A stretch of 16,356 nucleotides of DNA from CAZXCQ01 sp964639275 (GCA_964639275.1 CAZXCQ010000136.1:1-16356); one strand, 5' to 3'. Positions 7,016-15,270 are shown, counted from the stretch's first letter. Made by a program: numbers and translations. The notes: generated from the letters alone by a model not told the origin.

Positions 7016-9439
7016 GTGAAAGAGAACGGAATACAAAACAGAACAGAACAGAGCAAATCCAAGACCAATGTTGGTGAATTTTTTGCATCTAGCAGGGTAT
7101 TTACCATAGTGGTGGCCCCCCTTATCCTGCTTTTTGTTGATCTGGTCTTTCTTGGTGACGTTCTCTTTTTGTCAGGCGATAGGGTGCTCTCAAAGGAGGG
7201 AACAGACCTGTTTTCTCAGTTTATCTATTTCAGGGATTTTGGGTTTCGCGAGCTAAAGGCAGGAAATCTTGCCCTGTGGAATCCACATCTCTTTTCTGGG
7301 ATGCCTTTTTTGGGTGGGTTTCAATCAGCGCTTCTCTACCCCCCGAACTGGATCTATCTGATCCTGCCCCTGGCAAAGGCCATCAACGCGGGAATCGCCC
7401 TCCACCTGTTTCTGGGGGGGATCTTTATGTATCTCTGGGCACTCCACAGGGGTCTCCACCCGGTTGCATGCCTTTTTTCTGGCATCCTGGTGATGTTCTC
7501 TGGACCCTATTTCCTCCATGTCTATGCGGGGCATCTGCCCAACCTGTGCACCATGGTTTGGGCCCCCCTCGTTCTTCTGGCCGTGGATGGTCTGGCCGAG
7601 AGACGCCCCTTTGGATGGTGTCTTCTGGGGATATTCGCCGTAACCATGCAGATACTGGCGGGCCACCTGCAATATGTCTTTTATACAGGGGTAACCAGCG
7701 TCATTTATTCGGGGCTGTTGATGGTCAAGAACAGGAATCGGCGAAGGATTGTGGTTGGGCTTTTGTGCATCTATATAGGGGCTGGTGCCCTGAGCGCTGT
7801 GCAACTCCTCTCCGGGATCGAAGCGGGGGCGGAGAGCGTGCGGAGCGGGGGAGTGTCGTATGGATTTGCGGCGATGTTTTCGTTTCCACCAGAAAACCTT
7901 GTCACCCTGCTGGTACCTGGTTTTTTTGGCGATATGGCCTCTGTTGAATATTGGGGCCGGTGTTATTTGTGGGAGATGTCCCTCTTTGTAAGCGTCACCG
8001 GGTTTTTGCTGGCCATATTCGGTGCTGCCTCGGGTGACAGAAATGCCCGGCGTTTTTCCATAACCATGGTTCTGATACTGCTCATCCTGGCACTGGGCGC
8101 CCATACGCCCCTGTTCAGGATCCTCTATTCCTTCGTCCCCGGTTTTGATAAGTTTCGAGGGAGTTCAAAATTCATATTCTTTGCCTCTCTTTACCTGCTC
8201 ATGCTTTCTGCCATCGGTCTTGATCGCCTTATCAGAGTCAGCCGGGTGCAACGGGGTATCATCATCTCTTTATTTGTCGTTGCCCTTGTGCTTGCCCTTT
8301 TGGCTGGAGGCATCCAGTTCTCTGCCGGCAGGGGCGGGTTGGAAGGCATCTGGAGAAAGACCCTCATGGCAATCCATGGGACAGGGGAGAGCTATCTGCC
8401 AGCAGAGACATATCGGTCTCCGGCCTTTGCCAGTGAATCCGGCCTCCTTGCCTCCAGGGGTCTGCTGATCTCATCTGGAATATGTGCCCTCTTGGGCATA
8501 ATCTTTTTCCTCATGAGATTTTCAAGGAGGGCGGTCTATCTGCTTGTCTTGCTGGCAGTTGGGGAGATCCTATATTTTGCAAAGGGGCTTCGCCCCACCT
8601 TTGAGCTCCGATCCGCCCATATGCCGGAAACCGCCCAACTGTCAGCAGAGAAAGGAGATTATCGTCTATTGAATCTCGTGAACCCGAACACGGCCATGTC
8701 TCACAATATCGGTGACATCTGGGGATATGACCCCGGGGTCTTGCGCCGGTACGCCGAGTTCATGACTTTTACCCAGGGAGGGGACCCTGACAAGGCAACT
8801 CAGTATGTTCAGTTTTCCCGGTACCATAAATTGTACAAGATGTTGAGGTGTCGGTATATCATCGGATTTGGACAGGGCAAGATTCAGGTTTTGGAGTTCA
8901 AAGACCCAATGCCGAGGGTGTGCCTGATTGACAATTGCCGTGTTATTTCTGATCGTGACCAGATCTTTTCAGGGCTATCAGATATCTATTTTGACCCCCG
9001 GGAGACCGTTATCCTCGAGACCTCTCCCAAACCCGCTCCGGTAAGGTCAGAAAATAAAGGGACGGTTTCGGTGGTAGAGGAGTCAACGGATCAGATGACT
9101 ATCAAAGCGGATCTTCCAAGCCCGAAAATTTTATTGATTACTGATGCTTACAGCCAGGGATGGCGAATCCGCCCGCTTCCTGGAAGCGCTCAGAAGACCT
9201 ATCAGGTCTTGCCGGCAAATTATGTTCTCCGGGCCATTCCTCTGGGGGCAGGGCATCACAGCTTTGTCCTGGAGTATTCACCAAAAGGTTTTTTGGTGGG
9301 AAAATGGATCTCCATGATTTCTCTGGTGCTTTATATAGGTATCCTTTTATGGTACCTGTGTCACCGGAGAATGCAGGGGAATGTAAAGACGGCCGTGGGG
9401 CGTGTCCCCGTGAATGCGGGGAACGGGCGTGAGGGTTGA
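7016..9439 (+). CDS. YfhO-family integral membrane protein (predicted GT-C glycosyltransferase), copy B
   Basis: Starting at GTG 7016 the product has 807 residues and parallels copy A along its whole length, differing mainly at the cytoplasmic N-terminus and the C-terminal tail. By eye about two thirds of residues are shared. Common landmarks include VLSKEGTDLFSQF, ALWNPHLFSGMPF, GHLQYVFYTG (the usual Pro of GHPQ is Leu), FRGSSKF, GYDPGVLRRYAEFMTF and ANYVLRAIPL. The predicted role is the same: transfer of a lipid-linked sugar outside the cytoplasm. It follows copy A by about 150 bp in the same direction, a tandem duplication that has diverged substantially. The poly-T tracts of copy A are absent here. 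The duplicate may have a different acceptor or donor; nothing in the sequence settles this. Confidence 0.87.
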   Translation: MKENGIQNRTEQSKSKTNVGEFFASSRVFTIVVAPLILLFVDLVFLGDVLFLSGDRVLSKEGTDLFSQFIYFRDFGFRELKAGNLALWNPHLFSGMPFLGGFQSALLYPPNWIYLILPLAKAINAGIALHLFLGGIFMYLWALHRGLHPVACLFSGILVMFSGPYFLHVYAGHLPNLCTMVWAPLVLLAVDGLAERRPFGWCLLGIFAVTMQILAGHLQYVFYTGVTSVIYSGLLMVKNRNRRRIVVGLLCIYIGAGALSAVQLLSGIEAGAESVRSGGVSYGFAAMFSFPPENLVTLLVPGFFGDMASVEYWGRCYLWEMSLFVSVTGFLLAIFGAASGDRNARRFSITMVLILLILALGAHTPLFRILYSFVPGFDKFRGSSKFIFFASLYLLMLSAIGLDRLIRVSRVQRGIIISLFVVALVLALLAGGIQFSAGRGGLEGIWRKTLMAIHGTGESYLPAETYRSPAFASESGLLASRGLLISSGICALLGIIFFLMRFSRRAVYLLVLLAVGEILYFAKGLRPTFELRSAHMPETAQLSAEKGDYRLLNLVNPNTAMSHNIGDIWGYDPGVLRRYAEFMTFTQGGDPDKATQYVQFSRYHKLYKMLRCRYIIGFGQGKIQVLEFKDPMPRVCLIDNCRVISDRDQIFSGLSDIYFDPRETVILETSPKPAPVRSENKGTVSVVEESTDQMTIKADLPSPKILLITDAYSQGWRIRPLPGSAQKTYQVLPANYVLRAIPLGAGHHSFVLEYSPKGFLVGKWISMISLVLYIGILLWYLCHRRMQGNVKTAVGRVPVNAGNGREG
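9406..9421 (+). promoter_or_regulatory. hairpin around the upstream start codon of the second PMT_2-like gene
   Basis: CCCCG (9406-9410) and CGGGG (9417-9421) pair around a 6-nt loop, TGAATG, so the ATG at 9414 falls in the loop. A competing pairing GGGG/CCCC (9397-9400 with 9406-9409) overlaps it. This may hinder use of the upstream start, or simply reflect local GC content. Confidence 0.3.
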
Positions 9440-11165
9440 GGAGGGTTTTCCGGGAATAAAATTGGCTGAAAGACCAGGCGGGGTGCAAAACGATGATAAG
9501 CAGAGGGTCGGCCAAATGGCCTCAGCTTGCATAGAACACAATCGGAGCGGTCTGGCTGGCCTGAGAAGAAGGGCCCTGACCTTGACTGTCTTGCTGTTTA
9601 TCGGAGTTTTGACGATACGGGGGCTGATCCTCTTTACGGGTCAGAAATATCTGCGCAGCGATGAGGCCGTGGTTGGGCTCATGGCAAAACATATTGTCAC
9701 GCGCGGGGAGCGCCCCCTATTCCTTTACGGGCAACACTACGGGGGTGGGCACGCAATGGTGGCCTATATGGCGGCCCCGCTGTTCGCCCTGTTCGGTCGC
9801 TTGGCCGTCCTCCTGACCGCTGTCACCCTGGCCGTTTCCATGCTGAATCTACTGCTTTTGTGGCTAATCCTCAACCGCTATCTGGATGAGTGGATTGCAT
9901 TGTTAGGAACCGGTCTCTATGCCTTTAGTCCGCCGGCGGTCTATCAATCGTTTCTGGTAAATGGGGGGACAGAAAGCCTTTGCCTTTCTCTCCTTGCGCT
10001 GATGTTTTTCCTCCGTGCCTATCTTGACAGCCACCATCCCATGCGGAATACATTTATCGCAGGCATTTTCAGTGGGGCAGCCTATTATGCCATGGACTAT
10101 GCCCTGGTCTACGTCATCGTCTTTGTGCTGTTGCTGGCAGCAACAGGACCTGTGGGAAAATGGAGATGCCTGGGGCTCTTCCTGGTCGGCCTCTCTATCG
10201 GATGCCTTCCGATGATCATCTATAACCTGACCCATGATTTCATCAATTTGCGTCTTATGTTCAAGGGGGGACCGGGAGAGCAGATCGGTTTTTTGTCACA
10301 TTTTGGTGGGGCGCTGTGGGCTACGATCAGTGGGGATCTCGCCGCCTTCTACACGGGACAGATAGATGACTTCAAAGAGGGCATGATTGGTTTTGGCTCC
10401 TGGATCCATGCTGCAATAGCGATGATTGCGGTCGTGGGTCTTTTTTGCCGACAACGCCATAGCATCATCCGGGTGGTCAGAGGCCTTTCTCTTAGTGGGG
10501 CCAAATCTGCCACCATTCCGATGGCCCTCATTCCCCCTGTGTTCATCATTATATATTTGGTTATATACTGTTCGGCCAAATTTTCTCTGGACGTATGGAA
10601 GACGCCGCGGTATTTCCTGCCGCTCTGCCCATTTGTGTCCATATCAATAGTCCTTTTTCTCCTATGGGAGCGGAAAGACCTGGCAAGAAAGGTGGGATTT
10701 GCCATAGTCCTCTTTCTTATGATACGAGGTGCGGTTGTATCCACGGCGTTTGGACTTCGACCCTGTCACGAGGAGCACGGGATCACAACCTCCGGAGAGG
10801 AGATAAAGAAACTCGGTCACTTGCTTGTGGAGAACAACATCAAGATCGCCTATGCACCCTACGAGATTCAATGGAGACTCATGTTCGAAACCGACGAAGA
10901 GGTAATTGTGGCAAGCGACCTCTTGAGCCCGTTCCCGCGATATTCATACTACCAGGAAGAGGTTCGGAGACGTACCGCGCAAGGAAAGAGGTTCGCCCTG
11001 ATCTTCAGAAAGGATTTTGCCTTTGGTCGGCTTTTTGCGCCAAAGGTCGCTGTTAAGGACAATGAGATCCAACTGCTTCACTTCAGACTGAAACTCAACC
11101 AACTCAAGGCAATAAGGGCCGGCGAGGAGTTTTTGGTATTTTATCCCTTGACCCTCACCAAGTGA
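9414..11165 (+). CDS. PMT_2-like / GT39-type integral membrane glycosyltransferase
   Basis: The longest frame encodes 583 residues and overlaps the end of yfhO copy B by 26 bp. After one membrane helix comes YLRSDEAVVGLMAKHI (79-94), whose SDEA matches the first-loop acidic motif of PMT_2/GT39 proteins, then LFLYGQHYGGG and a run of 10 or so hydrophobic segments to about residue 450. A soluble C-terminal tail follows. The family transfers sugars from polyprenyl-phosphate donors on the outer face of the inner membrane. The true start may be the in-frame ATG at 9516 (residue 35), which has AGAGGG upstream and lies outside the hairpin around 9414; it would remove a non-conserved charged leader and leave a 76-bp gap to yfhO B. 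Sequence is quite different from the GT39-type gene at 2614, so the two are not recent duplicates. Confidence 0.82.
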   Translation: MRGTGVRVEEGFPGIKLAERPGGVQNDDKQRVGQMASACIEHNRSGLAGLRRRALTLTVLLFIGVLTIRGLILFTGQKYLRSDEAVVGLMAKHIVTRGERPLFLYGQHYGGGHAMVAYMAAPLFALFGRLAVLLTAVTLAVSMLNLLLLWLILNRYLDEWIALLGTGLYAFSPPAVYQSFLVNGGTESLCLSLLALMFFLRAYLDSHHPMRNTFIAGIFSGAAYYAMDYALVYVIVFVLLLAATGPVGKWRCLGLFLVGLSIGCLPMIIYNLTHDFINLRLMFKGGPGEQIGFLSHFGGALWATISGDLAAFYTGQIDDFKEGMIGFGSWIHAAIAMIAVVGLFCRQRHSIIRVVRGLSLSGAKSATIPMALIPPVFIIIYLVIYCSAKFSLDVWKTPRYFLPLCPFVSISIVLFLLWERKDLARKVGFAIVLFLMIRGAVVSTAFGLRPCHEEHGITTSGEEIKKLGHLLVENNIKIAYAPYEIQWRLMFETDEEVIVASDLLSPFPRYSYYQEEVRRRTAQGKRFALIFRKDFAFGRLFAPKVAVKDNEIQLLHFRLKLNQLKAIRAGEEFLVFYPLTLTK

Positions 11166-11245
11166 GGTCGGGAACCAAGTGCCAATTTGGAAAAGAGCTA
11201 ACCTGATGCGCCGATTCGGACATTAAAGGAGATGTCGGATCAGCT

Positions 11246-12466
11246 ATGAAACTGGAGTTTCAACGCAAGATAGACCGAGTGGCAGGGACATTTATCTGCT
11301 GGATACTCTCCTTGTTTTCAAGGGGGAAAAGGGATGCCGGTGCCGAGGTCAAGCCCCAGAAATTTCTGGTCATACTCCTCTCAGAGATGGGGAGCCTTGT
11401 GCTGGCACGTCCCATGTTTAACCACATCAAGGCGAAATACCCTACTGCCTCTGTCTATGTCCTGTTGTTTGAACAGAACAGGGAGATCCTGGAAATAATT
11501 GATGTGGTTCCCACTGAGAATATTCTGGCAGTCCGAAATACCACACTGACAGACATGTTTTTGAGCAGTCGCCGGGCCATGAGAAAACTTCGCCGGATCA
11601 AGATCGACACTGTGATTGACTGTGAGCTGTTCTCGAGGATAAGTAGCATTTACTCATTTTTGAGTGGGGCCAGGATACGTGTGGGATTTCATCCCCACAC
11701 ACAGGAGGGGCTGTTCAGGGGTGAATTCATCAATCGACCGGTCCTTTATAATCCATATCACCATATTTCACAGCAGTTTATCACCTTGGTTGAAGCCATT
11801 GATTCGGAAAAGACCCCAAAGGTCAAACGCCCCGTCGGGGCAGATGGTTTTGAAGTGCCCCCCATGAAAGTCAGCCAGGAGGAAATCAAAGGCCTCTTTG
11901 CANNNNNNNNNNCACGATTCCACAGGGATTTTCCCAATATTAGAGGCAAGAGACTGGTTCTTCTCTATGCCGGGGGAGGACTGCTGCCGATAAGGGCATG
12001 GCCCTTGGAAAACTTTTGTATCGTGGCAAGGGATCTGATTCAACACGGGTATGCGGTCGGTGTTATCGGTCTTCAGGAGGACAGGGTGTTGGCCCGGAAG
12101 ATCCTGGCACAGTGCAGCCACCTCGACTGCATTGATCTGACCGGATATACCAAGTCGATCAGGCAGCTCATGATCATATTCCATTTTGCCTCACTCCTTA
12201 TCACAAATGATGGGGGGCCCGGACATTTTGCGGCGATGACACCTATTCCTGCCATTATCTTTTACGGCCCTGAGACACCGCTTCTCTATCGTCCTTTTGG
12301 TTCAAATTCATTTAGTTTTTATGTTTCGCTCTCATGTTCCCCCTGTCTTACGGCATATAACCATAGAAACTCTCCATGCGATGGGGATAATGAATGTCTA
12401 AAAAGCATTTCACCACAAGCAGTGCTTGAAAAGGCCTATGAGATGCTTGAGCCAAAGAGAATTTAG
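11246..12466 (+). CDS. glycosyltransferase family 9 (ADP-heptose:LPS heptosyltransferase-like), contains assembly gap
   Basis: The 406-codon frame reads through a 10-N gap. GT9 features are clear: an N-terminal Rossmann start FLVILLSEMGSLVLARP (40-56), the sugar-nucleotide motif NDGGPGHFAAM (321-331), YGPETP, and a late cysteine cluster (CSPC ... PCDGDNECLKSI) typical of the family. GT9 enzymes add heptose from ADP-heptose to lipopolysaccharide core in the cytoplasm. The Asp of the usual LGDVVLATP motif, the proposed catalytic base in WaaC-type enzymes, is Ser50 here; Glu47 is a nearby acidic alternative. About 35 extra N-terminal residues include a hydrophobic stretch (14-24), possibly membrane-associating. 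Spacing from AAAGGAG (11225-11231) to the ATG is long, 14 nt. It probably acts on a lipid-linked or lipopolysaccharide acceptor; the sugar is unknown. Confidence 0.85.
   Translation: MKLEFQRKIDRVAGTFICWILSLFSRGKRDAGAEVKPQKFLVILLSEMGSLVLARPMFNHIKAKYPTASVYVLLFEQNREILEIIDVVPTENILAVRNTTLTDMFLSSRRAMRKLRRIKIDTVIDCELFSRISSIYSFLSGARIRVGFHPHTQEGLFRGEFINRPVLYNPYHHISQQFITLVEAIDSEKTPKVKRPVGADGFEVPPMKVSQEEIKGLFAXXXXRFHRDFPNIRGKRLVLLYAGGGLLPIRAWPLENFCIVARDLIQHGYAVGVIGLQEDRVLARKILAQCSHLDCIDLTGYTKSIRQLMIIFHFASLLITNDGGPGHFAAMTPIPAIIFYGPETPLLYRPFGSNSFSFYVSLSCSPCLTAYNHRNSPCDGDNECLKSISPQAVLEKAYEMLEPKRI
11903..11912. other. run of 10 N (assembly gap or masked bases)
   Basis: Ten ambiguous bases interrupt the GT9 gene. 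The coding frame continues in phase on both sides as written, so the protein looks intact apart from four unknown residues. If the N count is a placeholder for a gap of unknown size, residues in the linker between the two Rossmann domains may be missing. Confidence 0.99.
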
Positions 12467-12469
12467 TCC

Positions 12470-13009
12470 ATGTCAGATGGGATTGTGGGGTTGATATACA
12501 AAATGATTCCAATGGTGATTGAAAGGATTTGGCAACTTCCAATAATCGGTCCATTGATCCGGCATCGTTTTAGCAAGTTTGGGGTTGTCGGCCTTTCGGG
12601 TATGGTTGTCAACCTGGTTGTCCTGTACATTGCCCAGGAATTCCTCTTCAAGGATATTCTCCCGGGGGTGTTACGACTCAATCTATCGCTTGGATTGGCG
12701 ATCTTTATCGCCACAATCAATAATTTCTTTTGGAATAGAATATGGACCTGGAGGGATCGTAAGGGCAAGACAAGATATGGTTTTTTGATTCAGATGGGCC
12801 AGTATTTTGTTGCATGCGGATTGGCAATCGGTATCCAGTTTGGTTTCACCCTACTGCTTGCCCAATTTGTTTATTACCTCATCGCAAATGTTATTTCTAT
12901 CGTCCTTGCAGCAGTCCTCAACTATCTGCTCAACGATATCTGGACATTTTCAATAAGGAGATCCAAGAGATTGAGAAAGAAGGGACTTTCCCTAAAAGGC
13001 AAATCCTAA
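12470..13009 (+). CDS. GtrA-family membrane protein (putative lipid-linked sugar flippase)
   Basis: The 179-residue protein has the GtrA layout of four membrane helices, roughly residues 37-58, 68-88, 108-130 and 132-152, with a basic C-terminal tail. The paired signatures NNFFWNRIWTW (84-94) and NYLLNDIWTF (151-160) are typical. GtrA proteins are thought to move undecaprenyl-phosphate-linked sugar across the inner membrane in O-antigen and other glycan modification. The gene starts 3 nt after the GT9 stop and ends 10 nt before the GT2 start, so these three are tightly coupled. The ATG at 12470 has only a weak Shine-Dalgarno; an in-frame ATG at 12503 is possible. Adjacent GtrA and GT2 genes are a known functional pairing, supporting the role. 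Confidence 0.87.
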   Translation: MSDGIVGLIYKMIPMVIERIWQLPIIGPLIRHRFSKFGVVGLSGMVVNLVVLYIAQEFLFKDILPGVLRLNLSLGLAIFIATINNFFWNRIWTWRDRKGKTRYGFLIQMGQYFVACGLAIGIQFGFTLLLAQFVYYLIANVISIVLAAVLNYLLNDIWTFSIRRSKRLRKKGLSLKGKS

Positions 13010-13019
13010 AGGGTGTCAA

Positions 13020-13769
13020 ATGTTCGGAGACAAAAGAGTAGTGGTGGTCATGCCAGCATACAATGCGGCCAAGACCCTGGAGAAGACCCATAAAGAGGTC
13101 ATGGCGCAGGAGGTAGTCGACTTGGTCATCGTCGTTGACGATGCCAGCCATGACGAGACCACTGCCATTGCCAAGACACTGCCCAATGTGAAGGTCTACA
13201 CCCACCCGATGAATCGCGGTTACGGCGCAAATCAAAAGACGTGTTACAGGGTTGCCTTGGAGGAGCAGGCCGACGTTGTGATCATGGTCCACCCTGACTA
13301 TCAATATACGCCAAAGCTCATCCCGGCCATGGCGGCCCTAATCGGAAATGGGGTGTATCACTGTGTGCTGGGATCCAGAATACTGGGAGGATATGCCCTG
13401 AAGGGTGGCATGCCAGTCTGGAAATATGTCTCTAATCGATTTCTGACTCTTGTAGAAAATTTTCTCCTGGGAGCAAAGCTGTCAGAGTATCATACCGGCT
13501 ATCGCGCCTATTCTCGCGAACTGCTCGAACGTTTGCCCTTTGGAAGTAATTCCGATGACTTTGTGTTTGATAATCAGATTCTGGCCCAGGTGCACTGGCT
13601 GGGTTACCGCATCGCCGAGATAAGCTGCCCCACAAATTACTTCCCCGAGGCCTCATCCATCAACTTTAGGCGGAGTGTCAGGTACGGTTTTGGTTGCCTT
13701 TTTACAGGGTTGGCCTTTCGACTCGCTAAGATGGGAATCACCAATTTAAGTCTTTTCCCAAGGCTCTGA
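13020..13769 (+). CDS. glycosyltransferase family 2, dolichol/polyprenyl-phosphate sugar synthase-like
   Basis: This 249-residue GT-A-fold enzyme has the GT2 motifs VVVVMPAYNA (7-16), VIVVDDASHDET (36-47), NRGYGANQK (65-73), the metal-site region MVHPDYQYTP (89-98), SEYHTGYRAYSREL (155-168) and DDFVFDNQ (179-186). This pattern fits the DPM1/GtrB-like group, which makes polyprenyl-phosphate sugars from nucleotide sugars on the cytoplasmic face. Unlike CsbB or GtrB it lacks the pair of C-terminal membrane helices; the C-terminus is only mildly hydrophobic, so it is probably soluble or peripherally bound. AAAGGGTG just upstream supports the ATG. It is the last gene of the cluster and follows GtrA by 10 nt. 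It would supply the donor for the membrane transferases upstream. The sugar is unknown. Confidence 0.87.
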   Translation: MFGDKRVVVVMPAYNAAKTLEKTHKEVMAQEVVDLVIVVDDASHDETTAIAKTLPNVKVYTHPMNRGYGANQKTCYRVALEEQADVVIMVHPDYQYTPKLIPAMAALIGNGVYHCVLGSRILGGYALKGGMPVWKYVSNRFLTLVENFLLGAKLSEYHTGYRAYSRELLERLPFGSNSDDFVFDNQILAQVHWLGYRIAEISCPTNYFPEASSINFRRSVRYGFGCLFTGLAFRLAKMGITNLSLFPRL

Positions 13770-13792
13770 GCTCAACCAGACCACATCGGTCA

Positions 13793-13808
13793 GGGGAGGC
13801 ACCTCCTT
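13793..13808. terminator. weak hairpin between convergent genes, possible terminator
   Basis: GGAG (13795-13798) and CTCC (13803-13806) pair around GCAC, extended by two G-T wobbles. It lies in the 48-bp gap between the convergent GT2 and der genes. A T5 run is present 15 nt further on the plus strand. The stem is short, so termination here is only a suggestion. Confidence 0.25.
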
Positions 13809-13817
13809 CAAGCCTTA

Positions 13818-15137
13818 TCATCTTTTTCTGAACCTTAACCTTATAGGAACAAAATCGAGCTGAAAATGAGTTCGTAATTGATTGATCAGAAAACGTTCGT
13901 AAGAAAAATGGATCTCGTCGGGCCGGTTTACAAACACCACAAAGGTAGGTGGCCTGGTTCGGGTCTGGGTGGCATAAAATAGCTTTAGCCTCCCTCGGCC
14001 GACCCTTGGGGGCGGGTGTTTCCTGATTATCTCCTCCAGTGCCTGATTTAGGGGAGCCGTGGGGATCGTCCTGGAGAGTTGCTCATAGAGGAGATCTATT
14101 TTGTCAAAGAGCTTCATCACCCGCTCTCCTGTACGGGCCGAAAGATTGACCCTTGGGGCAAAAGACAGAAATTTCAATTGCCTCTCTATGCTACCATTTA
14201 GATGCTTCTGTTTTTGGGCATCCCCTTTGACCAGGTCCCATTTATTGACCGCCAACACCACCCCTTTTCCTTGTTCAAAGGCGTAACCGCAGATTCGCAC
14301 GTCTTGTTCCGATAACCCCTGGGAGGCATCGAGGAGGATCACTGCGATATGGCATCGATCTAGGCTTTTTAGGGCCTTGATCATTGAGAATTTCTCTATT
14401 TTCTCCTTTACCCTTGCCTTTCTCCGTATCCCGGCGGTATCGATCAGGAGATACTCCTTTCCACCGTAGAAAAAAGGGGAATCAACAGTGTCACGTGTAG
14501 TGCCTGGCTGGTCACTCACCACAAGCCGCTCTAGTCGCAGGACCCGATTGATCAGGGAGGATTTGCCCACATTGGGTCTTCCGAGAATCGCCACCCTGAT
14601 CTGGCCGTCAAGATCTTTATCCGGTTCTGAAATCGGGAGATCTTTGACGATATCGTCCATCAGAGTTCGAATACCATACCCGTGGGCCGCTGAAATGGGG
14701 TAGATAGGTTCAATGCCAAACCGATAGAAATCATGGATCAAATTTTCATGCTCCGGGCCGTCAATCTTGTTGGCCGCCAAGAAAAAGATCTTATGGCTTT
14801 TTCGTAGAATATGGGCCACATCTTCGTCTCCTGGGGTCATCCCCTCCCGGGCATCCACCATGAAAATGATCCTGTCGGCCTCATTTATGGCGGTTTCCAC
14901 CTGGTCTCTCACCTTTTCCGAAAGGGGATCCCGGTCCATGGCATCAAAGCCCCCTGTATCCGACAGCTTCAGGGGGAGCCCTTTATAGTTGATGGGGGCA
15001 TAAAGCCTGTCCCTGGTGATCCCAGGGCGGTCGTCAACCAGGGCGTCCCTTGATCTTGCGAGGCGATTAAAGAGAGTGGATTTCCCTACATTGGGTCTTC
15101 CAACGATGACAATTAGAGGGGTCATGGCATGGGTCAT
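13818..15137 (-). CDS. der: ribosome biogenesis GTPase Der (EngA)
   Basis: The 439-residue protein has Der's unique tandem pair of GTPase domains. The first carries GRPNVGKS (13-20), DTGG (60-63) and NKID (123-126); the second carries GRPNVGKS (186-193), DTAG (233-236) and NKWD (298-301). The C-terminal KH-like RNA-binding domain contains PPPRVGRGRLKLFYATQ. Der is an essential factor in 50S ribosomal subunit assembly. Length and motifs are normal and nothing appears degraded. Two starts are possible, ATG at 15137 and ATG four codons later at 15125; neither has a strong Shine-Dalgarno site. A sigma-70-type promoter lies about 35 bp upstream, so the gene is probably transcribed on its own or heads a minus-strand unit. 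Confidence 0.98.
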   Translation of the reverse strand: MTHAMTPLIVIVGRPNVGKSTLFNRLARSRDALVDDRPGITRDRLYAPINYKGLPLKLSDTGGFDAMDRDPLSEKVRDQVETAINEADRIIFMVDAREGMTPGDEDVAHILRKSHKIFFLAANKIDGPEHENLIHDFYRFGIEPIYPISAAHGYGIRTLMDDIVKDLPISEPDKDLDGQIRVAILGRPNVGKSSLINRVLRLERLVVSDQPGTTRDTVDSPFFYGGKEYLLIDTAGIRRKARVKEKIEKFSMIKALKSLDRCHIAVILLDASQGLSEQDVRICGYAFEQGKGVVLAVNKWDLVKGDAQKQKHLNGSIERQLKFLSFAPRVNLSARTGERVMKLFDKIDLLYEQLSRTIPTAPLNQALEEIIRKHPPPRVGRGRLKLFYATQTRTRPPTFVVFVNRPDEIHFSYERFLINQLRTHFQLDFVPIRLRFRKR

Positions 15138-15173
15138 GCTTGTATGTTGTCGGCAACAGTTTTTAGGTTGATA

Positions 15174-15201
15174 ATCATAGCGGTTTTTGTATAAGGGTCA
15201 A
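15174..15201 (-). promoter_or_regulatory. sigma-70-type promoter of der
   Basis: On the minus strand TTGACC (15196-15201) is followed after 16 bp by TATGAT (15174-15179), matching the consensus at 5 of 6 positions in each box. Transcription would start near 15167, leaving a leader of about 30 nt before the der ATG. Confidence 0.6.
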
Positions 15202-15270
15202 GCTGATTCAAAAGTACGGTTGAATTCCCGGGGGCCCATCAACAACAGGTTTTATGGCTTGACTGAAGAT

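Noticed and set aside
7325..8104. 259-codon open frame on the minus strand inside yfhO copy B (and a matching 156-codon one at 4945-5415 in copy A)
   Set aside because: They mirror each other only because the sense genes are homologous. The products are rich in Gln, His, Pro and Lys, as expected antisense to a hydrophobic protein, and no known fold is visible.
9401..9426. Sequence resembling a type I-E CRISPR repeat (CCCCG...CGGGGAAC)
   Set aside because: It occurs once, with no spaced copies and no cas genes; it is a GC-rich hairpin at a gene junction.
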